Positions 21,570 through 30,231 of a DNA stretch of 47,469 nucleotides are shown one piece after another (within the stretch, counting starts at the first letter, position 1; every line of letters starts with the position of its first letter). The DNA is from DASZHJ01 sp035581425. Lineage in GTDB: Bacteria; Pseudomonadota; Alphaproteobacteria; ATCC43930; CGMCC-115725. The DNA is taken from the NCBI GenBank assembly GCA_035581425.1, contig DATJVP010000044.1, positions 1 to 47,469 on the forward strand, read 5' to 3'. The translations under genes and the position numbers were made by a program. The notes under the pieces were generated by a model that was given only the letters and a program-made list of their open reading frames with translations, was not told the origin of the DNA and ran no database searches.

Positions 21570-23920
21570 CAGCGGCGTCCGCGGGCCCAGCCGCCGCCGC
21601 CGAAGGATCGCCCTCCGCCGCCGAACGAGCGCGATCCGCCCCAGCCGCCGCCGCTGCCTTCGTAGCGGGCATTCGAGGTTTCGCCGCGCTCCCGGTTCTG
21701 AGCCTCGCGGTCGACGTTCGAGCTCGGCGCCTGGCTCGAAGGATGGGAGCCGGAGCCGGTGCCGCTAGCGCTGCTCGGCGGCTTCGAGCTGCTCGAGCTC
21801 GGCGAGGTGTTGCTCCAGCTTCCATTGCTGTATTTCTGCCAAGAGCCGCCGGTGTTGCGGTAGACGTTGCCGTCGTGATCCGCGTACATGTTGCCGCTCG
21901 CGGTCTTTCCGACGGCCGTGTTGCCGTGGGCGGTCGAGGTACCGGCAGCCTTGGCTCCCGAAGTGGACTGCGCGCTCGCCTCCGTCCCCTGCGACGTCGT
22001 CTGATGTTGCGCGGTGACGGTTTCGTTGCCGTGGCTGACGACGGAGCTGCCCCACTGACCGTATGCGTTCGAGTGCTGCTCCGTCGCGGCATAGGTTCCC
22101 GTGCGCGGATTGTAGGCTTGGGCAGCCGTTGCGCTGCCGTAAGCCGTCGAGGCCGTCGCGCCGCGCGCGTAGGTTCCGGTGTAGGGATTGTAGGCTTGGC
22201 CGACGCTCGCGCTGCCGTAGGGACCGTAAGCAGTGGCACCGCGCGCGTAGGTTCCGGTGTAAGGATTGTAGGAGGCACCGACCGCGGCGCCGCCATAGGG
22301 TCCGTACACTCCCTGACCGACGCCATAGGCTCCCGTGTAGGGGTTGTAATAGGAGCCGACGCCATAGGTCGCGGCGTAGGGGTGATAGACGGGATAGGCG
22401 CCCGCGGGGTAGCCGTAATAGGGCGGATAATAGTAGCCGGTGCCGCTCGCGAGGACCGCGCCTGCGGCGAGCCCCGTGATGAACATGCCGTAATAGCCCG
22501 CGGTATAGCTCGCCTGCACATAGCCGTCGGGCAGCGTCGTCTGCGTTACATAGGTCACGTTGTAGACGGGCGAACTCGGCGGGATCGTGTAGATCTCCTG
22601 CGGCACGGAGCTCGCGGTTGTCCAGGGACCGTTCGGGCTCGTCGACATGAACCACAGGCCCTGAAGGCAAAGGTAATAGATGTCGCCGACCCTGATGACC
22701 TTGTCGGAGGTGTTGGTCGCATAGGAGAGCGACGTGCCCTCGATCGGCTTGAACTCGGGCGAGCCGGAGTAGTCGACCTTGACCTCCGCCGCCGCCTTCT
22801 TGGGATCGATCACGGCCGTGGTTGGGATTTGCGCGAGCAGCACGGCGTCCTTGGCCTCCTCGGTGCCCGGAACCGAGGAGAGCACGCGACCGGCGGGGCT
22901 CGTCGGCGGAATCTTCGCGAAGTCCGCCGGCAGATCCGTGGTCGTATAGGTCCAGGGCCCCTCGAGATTGGCGGCGCGGAACCAGCGCCCCGCGGCCAGG
23001 TAGTAATATTGCGAGGTCGGCGCGTAGATGAAGACGTCGCTGTCGGTATTCGAGGCGAAGGCGAGCTGCGTGCCGGCGATTTGCGTGTAGGAGGGCGGCC
23101 CCTTGAAGAGGATGAGCTCGGCGGGCTCCGCGGTGTAGAACACCTTTGGCACGGCCGCGCTTTGCTTCGGCGCCGGAAACGCCTTCGCCTTCTTGAGGGC
23201 GTCCCATTGCGGGTCGCGCTCGATTCGCGACATGTCGCTCGGGAGGCGATTCGTGTAGACCCAGGGCCCGATCGGGCTGTTCGTCGTGAGCCATTCGGCG
23301 TCATCGAAGAGGTAATAGCTCGAGCTCGCGGTGTCGAAGAACAAGGGCCAATTCGAATTCACCACGAATTGCAGCGAGGTTTCCGCGACCTTGCCCCAGA
23401 CCGGCTGCCCGTCGCTCTGCAGCAGGATCGCCGGGCCGTAGCTCACGAAGATCTTGGGGGGATCGTTCTTGACGGTGACGGTCGGATTCTCTTTGGGCTT
23501 CGTCGCCAAGGCCATGAAGCGGTCGAGGGACAAGATCACGACATGACCGGGTTTGAGGAAGGACCGCAGGAGCTTGTCCATACGCTTGGACTGGTCGGCG
23601 TTCAGCGACGGGAAGGTCACCTCGAGAATCTTGAAGTCGGTGATCACGACCTCGCGCGCGTCGACATTCACCTCGGTGTGCGCGTGCATGACCCAGATGC
23701 CGACGACGGGCTTCTCGTTGGCCGGGGTCAGCGTGAACGCGGAGCGGAAATCGAGCTCGTGGAAACTCTCCCAGACGTCGACTTGCGGCTGGTAATAGAC
23801 CAGCGTCGCCTCCGACGTCTTGAGCTCGTGCGGCCAGCCGGGATCCCGGACGGGCTCCTCGGCGAAGGCGATGCGCACCGGAGCAAGAAGCAAAATCAGG
23901 AGCAGGAAAAGCCGCTTCAT
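21569..23920 (-). CDS. large secreted protein with three GPW modules and Tyr-rich repeats
   Basis: The 783-aa protein begins with a signal peptide (MKRLFLLLILLLAPVRIAFA). An N-terminal domain follows (about 20-165: TLVYYQPQVDVWESFHELDF, VVGIWVMHAHTEVNVDAREV). Then come three similar modules of about 110-130 residues, each with a YY-aromatic stretch and ending in SPIGPWVYTNRLP, NLEGPWTYTTTDLP or SPNGPWTTASSVP. A short hydrophobic stretch (YYGMFITGLAAGAVLASGTG) precedes a Tyr/Gly/Pro region with repeats such as YNPYTGTYARGATAYGPYG. The tail is Ser/Thr/Gly-rich, with GGSWQKYSNGSW and Gly/Arg repeats (RSFGGGGRSFGGGGWARGRR). Related alphaproteobacterial and betaproteobacterial proteins are labelled autotransporter or carbohydrate-binding, without firm proof. 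The start is at 23920; an upstream in-frame start lacks a signal peptide. A surface or envelope role is inferred. Confidence 0.75.
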   Translation of the reverse strand: MKRLFLLLILLLAPVRIAFAEEPVRDPGWPHELKTSEATLVYYQPQVDVWESFHELDFRSAFTLTPANEKPVVGIWVMHAHTEVNVDAREVVITDFKILEVTFPSLNADQSKRMDKLLRSFLKPGHVVILSLDRFMALATKPKENPTVTVKNDPPKIFVSYGPAILLQSDGQPVWGKVAETSLQFVVNSNWPLFFDTASSSYYLFDDAEWLTTNSPIGPWVYTNRLPSDMSRIERDPQWDALKKAKAFPAPKQSAAVPKVFYTAEPAELILFKGPPSYTQIAGTQLAFASNTDSDVFIYAPTSQYYYLAAGRWFRAANLEGPWTYTTTDLPADFAKIPPTSPAGRVLSSVPGTEEAKDAVLLAQIPTTAVIDPKKAAAEVKVDYSGSPEFKPIEGTSLSYATNTSDKVIRVGDIYYLCLQGLWFMSTSPNGPWTTASSVPQEIYTIPPSSPVYNVTYVTQTTLPDGYVQASYTAGYYGMFITGLAAGAVLASGTGYYYPPYYGYPAGAYPVYHPYAATYGVGSYYNPYTGAYGVGQGVYGPYGGAAVGASYNPYTGTYARGATAYGPYGSASVGQAYNPYTGTYARGATASTAYGSATAAQAYNPRTGTYAATEQHSNAYGQWGSSVVSHGNETVTAQHQTTSQGTEASAQSTSGAKAAGTSTAHGNTAVGKTASGNMYADHDGNVYRNTGGSWQKYSNGSWSNTSPSSSSSKPPSSASGTGSGSHPSSQAPSSNVDREAQNRERGETSNARYEGSGGGWGGSRSFGGGGRSFGGGGWARGRR

Positions 23921-24319
23921 CGGAGCCAATCCCCCAGTTCGCGATCCCGGCGCGTTCCACGATTGCGCTGCGCAAAGCCTAGCGCAATCGATCCGGGTCA
24001 ACAGATATATTGCTATGCGCGCGGTGCAACGCATTTCTGCTTACGGTCATGTACGGCTTGGTGCGGCTCGCCGAGTCGGGGCAGGCGTTCCGCTTCGCTG
24101 CATCGACTGCGCCGACTCTATTTTTGGGTCGAGGACTCCTCGGCCATTGAACGGCCCGGAGCCTGCCAAGCGAGCTCTCGCAGGAGATCGGGGTTTCCCT
24201 GTAGTCGCCCGCTGGGGACAGCGAATTGGGCTCGGAAGCGCGTATCCTCCGGTCGCTCGCTGACATCCCCTTCAAATCGCATAATGGCGATCTAGCTTTC
24301 GAATACGGGGAGCGATCCG
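23921..24319. other. 399-bp divergent intergenic region
   Basis: This separates the large secreted repeat protein (minus) from the zinc metallopeptidase gene (plus). Short frames on both strands are without ribosome-binding sites and look random. AT-rich patches (ACAGATATATTGC near 24001, TATTTTTGGG near 24119) are candidate promoter areas, but no convincing -35/-10 pair was found. The last bases, GGGGAGCGATCCG, serve as ribosome-binding site for the metallopeptidase. Confidence 0.4.
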
Positions 24320-25231
24320 ATGCGGTGGGACGATTTCCGGCGTAGCGACAACATCGAGGATCGGCGCGGCGACGGCAGCGGCGGCGGGATGCTGCCGGGC
24401 GGCGGCGGACTTCCCATTCGCGGCGGCCATATCGGGATCGGCGGGCTCCTCGTCCTCCTGGTGCTGGGCTGGATCCTCGGCATCAACCCGCTCGCGCTGC
24501 TCGGCGGAGCGGACTTCGACGACGGCGGCCAAACCTATCAAGCGCCCTCGGGCTCGACCGGCACTCCGCAGGACCAGATGGCGCAATTCGTGGCGGCCGT
24601 GCTCGGCGATACCGAGGATCGCTGGACCGAGATCTTCCGGGCCAATGGACGCAATTATATCCCGCCGAAGCTGGTGCTGTTCTCGAGCGTGACGCGCTCG
24701 GCCTGCGGCACCGCCCAGTCCGCGATGGGTCCGTTCTATTGTCCGAACGACCAGCGCGTCTACCTCGATACCGCCTTCTTCAAGATGATGCAGACGCAGC
24801 TTCACGGCTGTCAGGTCGGCAGCAAGGCCTGCGAGTTCTCTCAGGCCTATGTGATCGCCCATGAGGTGGGCCATCACGTGCAGAACCTGCTGGGTACTCT
24901 CGACAAGGCGCATCGCCTGCAGAACAGCTCGGGGGAGACGGCGGGAAATCGCGTCCAGGTCCGGGTCGAGTTGCAGGCCGACTGCTTCGCGGGCGTCTGG
25001 GCCAATCACTCCGAGGCGAAGTGGAAATTCCTCGAGCCCGGCGACGTCGAGGCGGCACTCCAGACGGCGTCTGCGATCGGCGACGACATCCTGCAGAAGC
25101 GCGCACAGGGCTATGCGGTGCCCGACAGCTTTACCCACGGCACCGCCGCACAGCGCACGCATTGGTTCACCGTCGGCCTCAAGAACGGCACCGTCGAGAG
25201 CTGCGACACCTTCTCGCCGTCGCAGCCCTAG
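24320..25231 (+). CDS. neutral zinc metallopeptidase (YpfJ family)
   Basis: The 303-aa protein is full length for the YpfJ/PF04228 family. The N-terminus is MRWDDFRRSDNIEDRRG, followed by Gly-rich linkers and one transmembrane helix (about 38-60, HIGIGGLLVLLVLGWILGIN). The catalytic domain has the zinc motif HEVGHH at 181-186, an ELQADCFAGVWANHSE downstream acidic segment, and the conserved SACGTAQSAMGPFYCPNDQR with its cysteine pair. It is anchored in the inner membrane with the catalytic domain outside. Physiological substrate is not established for the family. The small secreted protein at 25334 follows after 102 bases. Confidence 0.92.
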   Translation: MRWDDFRRSDNIEDRRGDGSGGGMLPGGGGLPIRGGHIGIGGLLVLLVLGWILGINPLALLGGADFDDGGQTYQAPSGSTGTPQDQMAQFVAAVLGDTEDRWTEIFRANGRNYIPPKLVLFSSVTRSACGTAQSAMGPFYCPNDQRVYLDTAFFKMMQTQLHGCQVGSKACEFSQAYVIAHEVGHHVQNLLGTLDKAHRLQNSSGETAGNRVQVRVELQADCFAGVWANHSEAKWKFLEPGDVEAALQTASAIGDDILQKRAQGYAVPDSFTHGTAAQRTHWFTVGLKNGTVESCDTFSPSQP

Positions 25232-25333
25232 GGGCCAAAGAGCGAGACCGCTTGCAGACCCGCGGGGAGCTGTGCGAGCGTTTTCCTGTGTCTGGCTGGG
25301 TACGCACATCGTGCATGAGGTCAGGAGGTGACA

Positions 25334-25633
25334 ATGCCGATTGAAGTCCGCAGCCTCGCCCGCGTCCCCATCGTTCTGGCATTGACGGCGCTCGCGCCGA
25401 CGGCCGCTCTTGCTCAGGCGCCGCAAGACACGGTCAATGGAACGCCGGCGGCTCGCGAGGGCAATATCTACGATGGTCACAGGCACCGGATCGACGTCCC
25501 GGCCCCGTCGGCGCAGAGCGACGCGGAGGTGGAAGCCGAGGTCCAGGAGCTCCTGAAGCAGACCGAGCAGCAGGATAAACAGTCGCAACGTCAGCAGAAG
25601 AACGCGCCCGGCGACACTCCTCCGCCGCGCTGA
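25334..25633 (+). CDS. small secreted protein of unknown function
   Basis: The 99-aa protein has a signal peptide (MPIEVRSLARVPIVLALTAL...AALAQ). The mature part is hydrophilic: EGNIYDGHRHRIDVPAPS, then an acidic helix (DAEVEAEVQELLKQTEQQ) and a Gln/Lys-rich tail. AGGAGG lies five bases before the ATG, so it is very likely translated. A GTG at 25328 would overlap that site and is not chosen. No family recognised. It converges with the GFA gene 19 bases away. Confidence 0.75.
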   Translation: MPIEVRSLARVPIVLALTALAPTAALAQAPQDTVNGTPAAREGNIYDGHRHRIDVPAPSAQSDAEVEAEVQELLKQTEQQDKQSQRQQKNAPGDTPPPR

Positions 25634-25652
25634 CGGCGATCGCTCCGCCGCC

Positions 25653-26087
25653 CTATTCGGTGCCCTTCGGCGGATCGAAGCTCGGCTCTTTCTCGAATTT
25701 TCGCACGGAGTTCATGCCCTCGACCCAGTGCTGCGCGGAGCGGGTCCAGACCTGCGCTTTAGGCACGAGCTGATCGCGCTGGCGTGCGGTGCCGACGCGG
25801 ATATTGTGTACCTTGGGCTCGGCCTCGGCGGGGCTCGCCGTAATCTGTGTCCCGCATTCGGGACAAAAGGCTTGCGCCCGTCTCCGCCCACTCTCCGCGG
25901 TCTTGAAGTAAATCCTGAGATCGCCCGAGCGCAGCTTGAAGCTACCCGCGCGCGCAGGCACGGAGGTGCGAAAGGCGGAGCCCGACAACGTCTGGCAATC
26001 CGTGCAGTGGCAGATCATGACCTTCTCGGGATCGACATCGGCCTCGTATGTGACGTAGCCGCAATGGCATCCGCCGTCGATCTTCAT
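25653..26087 (-). CDS. GFA (CENP-V/GFA) family zinc protein
   Basis: The 144-aa protein carries the GFA zinc motifs: GGCHCGYVTYEAD at the N-terminus (Cys7, Cys9), ICHCTDCQTLSGSAFR in the middle and AFCPECGTQITA later. The family includes glutathione-dependent formaldehyde-activating enzyme and many unassigned members; the C-terminal VHNIRVGTARQRD and WTRSAQHWVEGM are also typical. Cytosolic; activity not inferred. It follows the adenylate-forming enzyme gene by 17 bases on the same strand and may be the last gene of the long operon. Confidence 0.9.
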   Translation of the reverse strand: MKIDGGCHCGYVTYEADVDPEKVMICHCTDCQTLSGSAFRTSVPARAGSFKLRSGDLRIYFKTAESGRRRAQAFCPECGTQITASPAEAEPKVHNIRVGTARQRDQLVPKAQVWTRSAQHWVEGMNSVRKFEKEPSFDPPKGTE

Positions 26088-26104
26088 GGTTTGGACTCCC
26101 CATT

Positions 26105-27589
26105 TCAGCTTCGCATCCGAAATGCCTTCTCGCGCGCCGCGGCGATCATTTTGCGGAGACGCTCGCGCTCGATCTTCCCCGTCGCGTTCCGGGGGATGGT
26201 ATGGAGCAGCTCGATGTGGAAGAGCCCGACGTGGAAGGTGCTGAAGGCGAAGGTCGCGCGCTGGAGAATATCATTCGGCGGGAGCCGGGGCTCGGCCACG
26301 CCGACGCAGATCTCCTCGATCCCGTCTGCGTTTCGCAGCGTACAGACGCCGAGGTCCCGCGCGGGAATATGCTTCGCGAGCCACTCCTCCACCGACTCCG
26401 GCGCGATTTTGCCGCCGCCGATGTTGAGGAGCTCGTCGCCCCTCCCGAGGAGACGCAGGCGCGGCCCTGCATGGAGCTCCGCGAGGTCGCCGGGATAAAA
26501 CCAGCCGTCGCGAAACATCGCGCGGGTCGCTTCATCGTCGTTCCAATAGCCGCTCGCCATGTACTCGCTCCGCACCCGGATACGACCGGCGCGTCCCTGC
26601 GGAAGCGGGCTCCCGTCCCCGCCGACGATCTCGATCTCGACGCCGGGAAAGGGCGTCCCGAGCTCGCCGCTCTCGCCTTGCGGCACGTAGGCGATGAAGC
26701 CGGATTCGTTGGAGCCGTAATAGTCGAAGATCGCGGTCGCGAGGCGCTCGAGCACGCGCTTGCGGAGCGCCGGCACCAGCGCCGCGCCGAAGGAGGTCAC
26801 CGTCAGCGCCCGCGGCCTTGCGAAGTCGGGCGGCAGCCGGTCCAGCATCTGCTTGAGCTGCAGCGGCCAGAGAATGACGTGCGTGATGCCGTGGATCCCG
26901 ATCGCGCGCTCGACGTCGGCCGCGTCGCGGAAGCTCTCGATGACGACGGTGCCGCCGACCTCGATGCAGGCCTTCGCGTGGTGGTACATGGCGCCCACCG
27001 TGAAGGGCATGGTCAGCAGGAACCGGGAGCTCTCATCGAGCCGCGCATGCGCGACATAGACGCCGATCCGCCGCCCATGCACGGCGCGCGTCAGCAGCAG
27101 GTATTTCGCAAGCCCCGTCGTTCCGGAGGTACGGATGAGACGGAGCGGATCGTCGGGCATCGCGGGCACGCCGGCATCGCCGCCCGCATCGCCTCGGGCC
27201 TCGACGCTCCGGCGCCATTCGTCGCTGAGGAGGAAGCGGGGCGTCGTGGTCGGGAGCGGGCAATTGGGCTCGACCAGCGCGAGATCGACGCGGGCGAGGA
27301 GCTCCCGCGTCCCCAGCTCGCCGCTGCCGAAGGAGACCGTCACCAGCGCGAGCTGCTCGCAGGCGAGCAGCAGCAGCCAATGCAGGTAGAGATCCTCGCA
27401 GCCAACCGCGACCAGCGCGCCGCGCCGCAAGCCGAGCTCGTGAAGCGCCCGGGTGTAGAGGGCGATCTCGCGGGCGAATTGCGCGTAGCCGACGGCGCGC
27501 CCGCGATCGACGACCGCGACGGCATCCGGCCGCTCCACGGCAAGGGCCGCAATCCGCGTCGGTGTCGTGGGCCGGCTCGCGCCCATCAT
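26105..27589 (-). CDS. class I adenylate-forming enzyme (AMP-dependent synthetase/ligase)
   Basis: The 494-aa protein has the core motifs of the ANL superfamily: the A3 phosphate loop RTSGTTGLAKYLLLT, A5-like DYYGSNESGFIAYVP, A7 WFYPGDLAEL, A8 GRGDELLNIGGGKIAPESVE and A10 RNATGKIERERL with the catalytic Lys. It should activate a carboxylate as acyl-AMP, then pass it to CoA or a carrier. It is about 50 residues shorter than typical acyl-CoA synthetases, and its substrate pocket residues were not compared. The ATG is three bases after the stop of the PAS_5 gene. It is the downstream enzyme of the catabolic gene run that begins at 35599, where it could activate an acid released by the hydrolase or aldolase; that is inference. 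Confidence 0.88.
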   Translation of the reverse strand: MMGASRPTTPTRIAALAVERPDAVAVVDRGRAVGYAQFAREIALYTRALHELGLRRGALVAVGCEDLYLHWLLLLACEQLALVTVSFGSGELGTRELLARVDLALVEPNCPLPTTTPRFLLSDEWRRSVEARGDAGGDAGVPAMPDDPLRLIRTSGTTGLAKYLLLTRAVHGRRIGVYVAHARLDESSRFLLTMPFTVGAMYHHAKACIEVGGTVVIESFRDAADVERAIGIHGITHVILWPLQLKQMLDRLPPDFARPRALTVTSFGAALVPALRKRVLERLATAIFDYYGSNESGFIAYVPQGESGELGTPFPGVEIEIVGGDGSPLPQGRAGRIRVRSEYMASGYWNDDEATRAMFRDGWFYPGDLAELHAGPRLRLLGRGDELLNIGGGKIAPESVEEWLAKHIPARDLGVCTLRNADGIEEICVGVAEPRLPPNDILQRATFAFSTFHVGLFHIELLHTIPRNATGKIERERLRKMIAAAREKAFRMRS

Positions 27590-27592
27590 GCC

Positions 27593-28102
27593 CTAGCGGC
27601 GGTGGAGGGTGATGCAGGAGATGATGAAGTCGACGTCGGTGCCATTGGTCGAGAGCGGGCAATGGACGCGCGACATCAGATAGGGACGGTCGGGCTTGAA
27701 GGCGGTGACAGCCTCGCCCTCGAGGAATTGCGGCTGGCGCGAGGCCGTGACGAAGCAATAGTTCTGGTAGGCCGAGCCCGAGAGATTGTTGAGCGCCATC
27801 TCCCGCACGCGCTTTCCCGTCATGTTGCCGAGCCGGGAGACGATCTCCTCGCCGATGATGCGATAGCGGAAGTCGAGCGGCTTCGGGATCACCTCCGTCA
27901 GGACGATGTTCGGGAGGAACTGCGCCATGTCGACGGGGTCCATCTCGGCCTTGGTTGGAAGCACCTTGGTGCCGCGGCGCGAGAGCCAGAAATCGTGAAA
28001 CTTCCGCACGAGGTCGCTGGAGACGAGGTCGGGAGTGGTCCCGACCTTGAACCCGGGAGCGTCGGAGCCGCCGTCCCCCTGCGCATCGCTTGCTTCACTC
28101 AT
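27593..28102 (-). CDS. PAS_5-domain protein
   Basis: The 169-aa protein matches the PAS_5 (DUF1457) family: LVRKFHDFWLSRRGTKVLPT, the MDPVDMAQFLPNIVLTEVIP motif with DFRYRIIGEEIV, then VHCPLSTNGTDVDFIISCIT. Such proteins are single PAS-fold modules frequent in alphaproteobacteria, with unknown ligand. It sits between the hydrolase (84 bases upstream) and the adenylate-forming enzyme (three bases downstream) on the same strand, so it is part of that run. A second, truncated member lies at the right edge of the window. Confidence 0.88.
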   Translation of the reverse strand: MSEASDAQGDGGSDAPGFKVGTTPDLVSSDLVRKFHDFWLSRRGTKVLPTKAEMDPVDMAQFLPNIVLTEVIPKPLDFRYRIIGEEIVSRLGNMTGKRVREMALNNLSGSAYQNYCFVTASRQPQFLEGEAVTAFKPDRPYLMSRVHCPLSTNGTDVDFIISCITLHRR

Positions 28103-28186
28103 CGACCGCCGCTCTCAGCGCAATTTCCCCGCATCCGAGATACTCCCATTTGACCGTGTTCCGTCGCCGGGCGCAACCGCGCCCCT

Positions 28187-28963
28187 TCATCCCTCGAGAA
28201 AATCGGAGAGATGCGCCGCAACTTTCGCGGGCGCTTCCACGAGCGCGAGGTGACGCAGGTGCGGGAGGATCGCCAATCGTGCTTCCGGCAGCCGCGCCGC
28301 GAGTGCCCGCGACATCGCGGGCGTCGAGCCCACGTCATTCTCGGCGGTGAGCACCAGCGTCGGGCAGCGGATCGAGGCGACGAGCGGCGGCAGCTCCGGG
28401 TCGGCCGTGGCGAAGACGCGATAGCTCGCGAGATAGGCGGCGGGGTCGTTGCCGCGCATGCGACGCCCGATCGCGGCGACAACCTCGGGCCGAGCCGCGG
28501 CAAAGCCCGGCGTGAACCAGCGCTCGAGCGCGGCCTCGATCGAGGCCTCGAGCTCGCCCGCCTCCACGCGGGCGAGCCGGGCTCCGACCGCCGCGCGCTC
28601 GGCGGGACTCCGGTCGTGGACCACGTTAAGGAGAGCGAGACGCCGCAGGCGATCCCCGAAGCGAGCGGCAAAGGCCTCCGCGACGAGGCCGCCCAGGGAG
28701 AAGCCTGCGAGATCGAAGCGCTCGAGGCCGAGCGCGTCGGAAAGACGCGCGAGCTGCAACGCGAAATCCGCGAGCCGATAGGGTCCCGGCGGTTTCGCGC
28801 TGCCGCCGTGGCCGAGCATGTCGTAGCGGAGGATCCGGCGCCCCTGCTGCAGCAGCGGCACCATCGGCTCCCAGATCTCGAGGTCGAGGCCGACGCCGTG
28901 CACGAGGACGAGCGGAGCGCCCTCGCCGGTCGCGCGGTAGTGCGTGCCGCCGGCCTCGCTCAC
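28187..28963 (-). CDS. alpha/beta hydrolase (3-oxoadipate enol-lactonase-like)
   Basis: The 258-aa protein has all parts of the fold: oxyanion LVLVHGVGLDLEIWEPM, nucleophile Ser89 in DLAGFSLGGLVAE, acid Asp210 in LTAENDVGSTP and His238 in PHLRHLALVEAP. The cap region (LNVVHDRSPAERAAVGARLA) resembles 3-oxoadipate enol-lactonase and its relatives. The GTG start at 28963 shares GTGA with the stop of the LLM gene, so the two are translationally coupled; the frame stays open far upstream but is the shadow of the LLM gene. The pair suggests a monooxygenase-hydrolase sequence (for example ester or lactone formation then hydrolysis), which is inference. Confidence 0.88.
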   Translation of the reverse strand: MSEAGGTHYRATGEGAPLVLVHGVGLDLEIWEPMVPLLQQGRRILRYDMLGHGGSAKPPGPYRLADFALQLARLSDALGLERFDLAGFSLGGLVAEAFAARFGDRLRRLALLNVVHDRSPAERAAVGARLARVEAGELEASIEAALERWFTPGFAAARPEVVAAIGRRMRGNDPAAYLASYRVFATADPELPPLVASIRCPTLVLTAENDVGSTPAMSRALAARLPEARLAILPHLRHLALVEAPAKVAAHLSDFLEG

Positions 28964-30129
28964 GCCCGCGCGCGCTCGGCGGGCGCCTCGCGCCGGAGCC
29001 GCGGCAGCACGGCCTCGTTGAAGAGGCGGATGCTGCGCATGACCTTCTCGTGGCTGACGCCCGGGAAGGACGACCAGAGCAGCAGGTATTGCAGGTTCAG
29101 CGTCTCCTTGAGCTCGCGGATCTTCTCGACGATGTAGTCGGGAGTGCCGAAGAGCAGATTGCGCGGATGGAGCCAATCGTAGGTGAGCGCATCGAGTTTG
29201 CCCGGCGTCTTCGGCAGCTCCTCGCCCGGCAGCAGATGATTGCCGAGGCCGCGCCAATGACAGACCCAGCGGAGATAGGCGAGGATGCCCTCGCCTGCCG
29301 CGCGTTGGGCCTCCTCCATGGTCTCCGCGACGTAGAGGTCGCGGACGAGCGAGAGCCCCTCGCCGAGCGCGACCTCCTTGCCGCGCGCCTTCGAGGCGGT
29401 GTCGCGGTATAGCTCGAACCTGCCCTTGAGCGAGGCGACCGGCGGAATCCAGAACATGCCCTTGAGCCCGTTCTCCGCCGCCCATTGGATCGAGCGCGGC
29501 GTGTCGATCACCTGCCAGAGCGGCGGGTGCGGCTGCTGCAGCGGACGCGGCACGAGCGCGAGCTTCGTCAGCTCCTTCGTCTCGAGATTCTGATAGGCCG
29601 CCGATTTCGGGCTCTGCGCGTGATCCCAGACATAGTTGGGCTCGGGGAACCGATAGGCCTTGCCCTGGAAGTCGAAGAAGGGCTCGCTCCAGGCGCGGCG
29701 GAGGATCGCCACCGAATCCTCGAAGATCGCGCGGTTCTGCTCCTCGTTCCTGGTGTCCGCGGCCTTGTTGAGGTTGAGCGCCTCACGCCCATAGAGTCCG
29801 CGGCCGAGCCCGACCTCCACGCGGCCGCCGCTCATGTGATCGAGCATCGCGATGTCCTCGGCAAGGCGCAGCGGATGCCAGAAGGTCACGATGTTCGCGG
29901 CTTGTCCGAGCCGGATGCGGCTCGTGTGCGCGGCGATGTCCGCGCTCATGAGCACGGGGTTGGGGCAGACCTCGAATCCCTCGAAGCCGAAGTGATGCTC
30001 CGTGAACCAGATCGAATCCCACCCCGCGGCCTCGCAGGTCTGCGCGATCTCCCGCGTCTCCGCCACCACCTGGTGAAAGGGCTTCTTCAAGCCGAGATCG
30101 TTCTGGTTCGCGAAATAGCCGAGCTTCAC
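28960..30129 (-). CDS. LLM-class flavin-dependent monooxygenase
   Basis: The 389-aa protein is a luciferase-like (LLM) family oxygenase: KLGYFANQNDLGLKKPFHQV, TCEAAGWDSIWFTEHHFGFE (the EHH motif), LGQAANIVTFWHPLRLAEDI and DHMSGGRVEVGLGRGLY; GTPDYIVEKIRELKE is the C-terminal flavin/substrate region. It uses reduced FMN supplied by a separate reductase; none is in the window. The GTG at 30129 has AGGAGG seven bases upstream and begins the family N-terminus; an in-frame ATG at 30174 is rejected. It overlaps the hydrolase by 4 nt. The GC-rich hairpin at 30193-30228 lies just upstream of its promoter-side edge, so it may have its own transcript start or be read through. Confidence 0.9.
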   Translation of the reverse strand: MKLGYFANQNDLGLKKPFHQVVAETREIAQTCEAAGWDSIWFTEHHFGFEGFEVCPNPVLMSADIAAHTSRIRLGQAANIVTFWHPLRLAEDIAMLDHMSGGRVEVGLGRGLYGREALNLNKAADTRNEEQNRAIFEDSVAILRRAWSEPFFDFQGKAYRFPEPNYVWDHAQSPKSAAYQNLETKELTKLALVPRPLQQPHPPLWQVIDTPRSIQWAAENGLKGMFWIPPVASLKGRFELYRDTASKARGKEVALGEGLSLVRDLYVAETMEEAQRAAGEGILAYLRWVCHWRGLGNHLLPGEELPKTPGKLDALTYDWLHPRNLLFGTPDYIVEKIRELKETLNLQYLLLWSSFPGVSHEKVMRSIRLFNEAVLPRLRREAPAERARA

Positions 30130-30192
30130 GACGGAGCCTCCTGCTCGAGGTTGGAGCGCCCGAGCATCATGCACGATTCGACGGCCACGCGC

Positions 30193-30228
30193 GCCCCTCC
30201 CTCCGTGAGGAGGAGGGTAGGGAGGGGC
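30193..30228. repeat. GC-rich inverted repeat downstream of permease gene
   Basis: GCCCCTCCCT (30193-30202) pairs perfectly with AGGGAGGGGC (30219-30228) over ten bases, enclosing 16 bases that can form their own small stem (CTCC-GTGA-GGAG). It lies four bases beyond the stop of the second permease gene. The outer nine bases of each arm match those of the repeat at 31609-31635. It could be a terminator (no T-run) or an mRNA-stabilising hairpin. Confidence 0.55.
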
Positions 30229-30231
30229 CAG

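Noticed and set aside
21743..24295. 850-codon plus-strand frame over the repeat protein
   Set aside because: Antisense to a gene with a clear signal peptide and repeats; Val/Arg/Gly-rich shadow.
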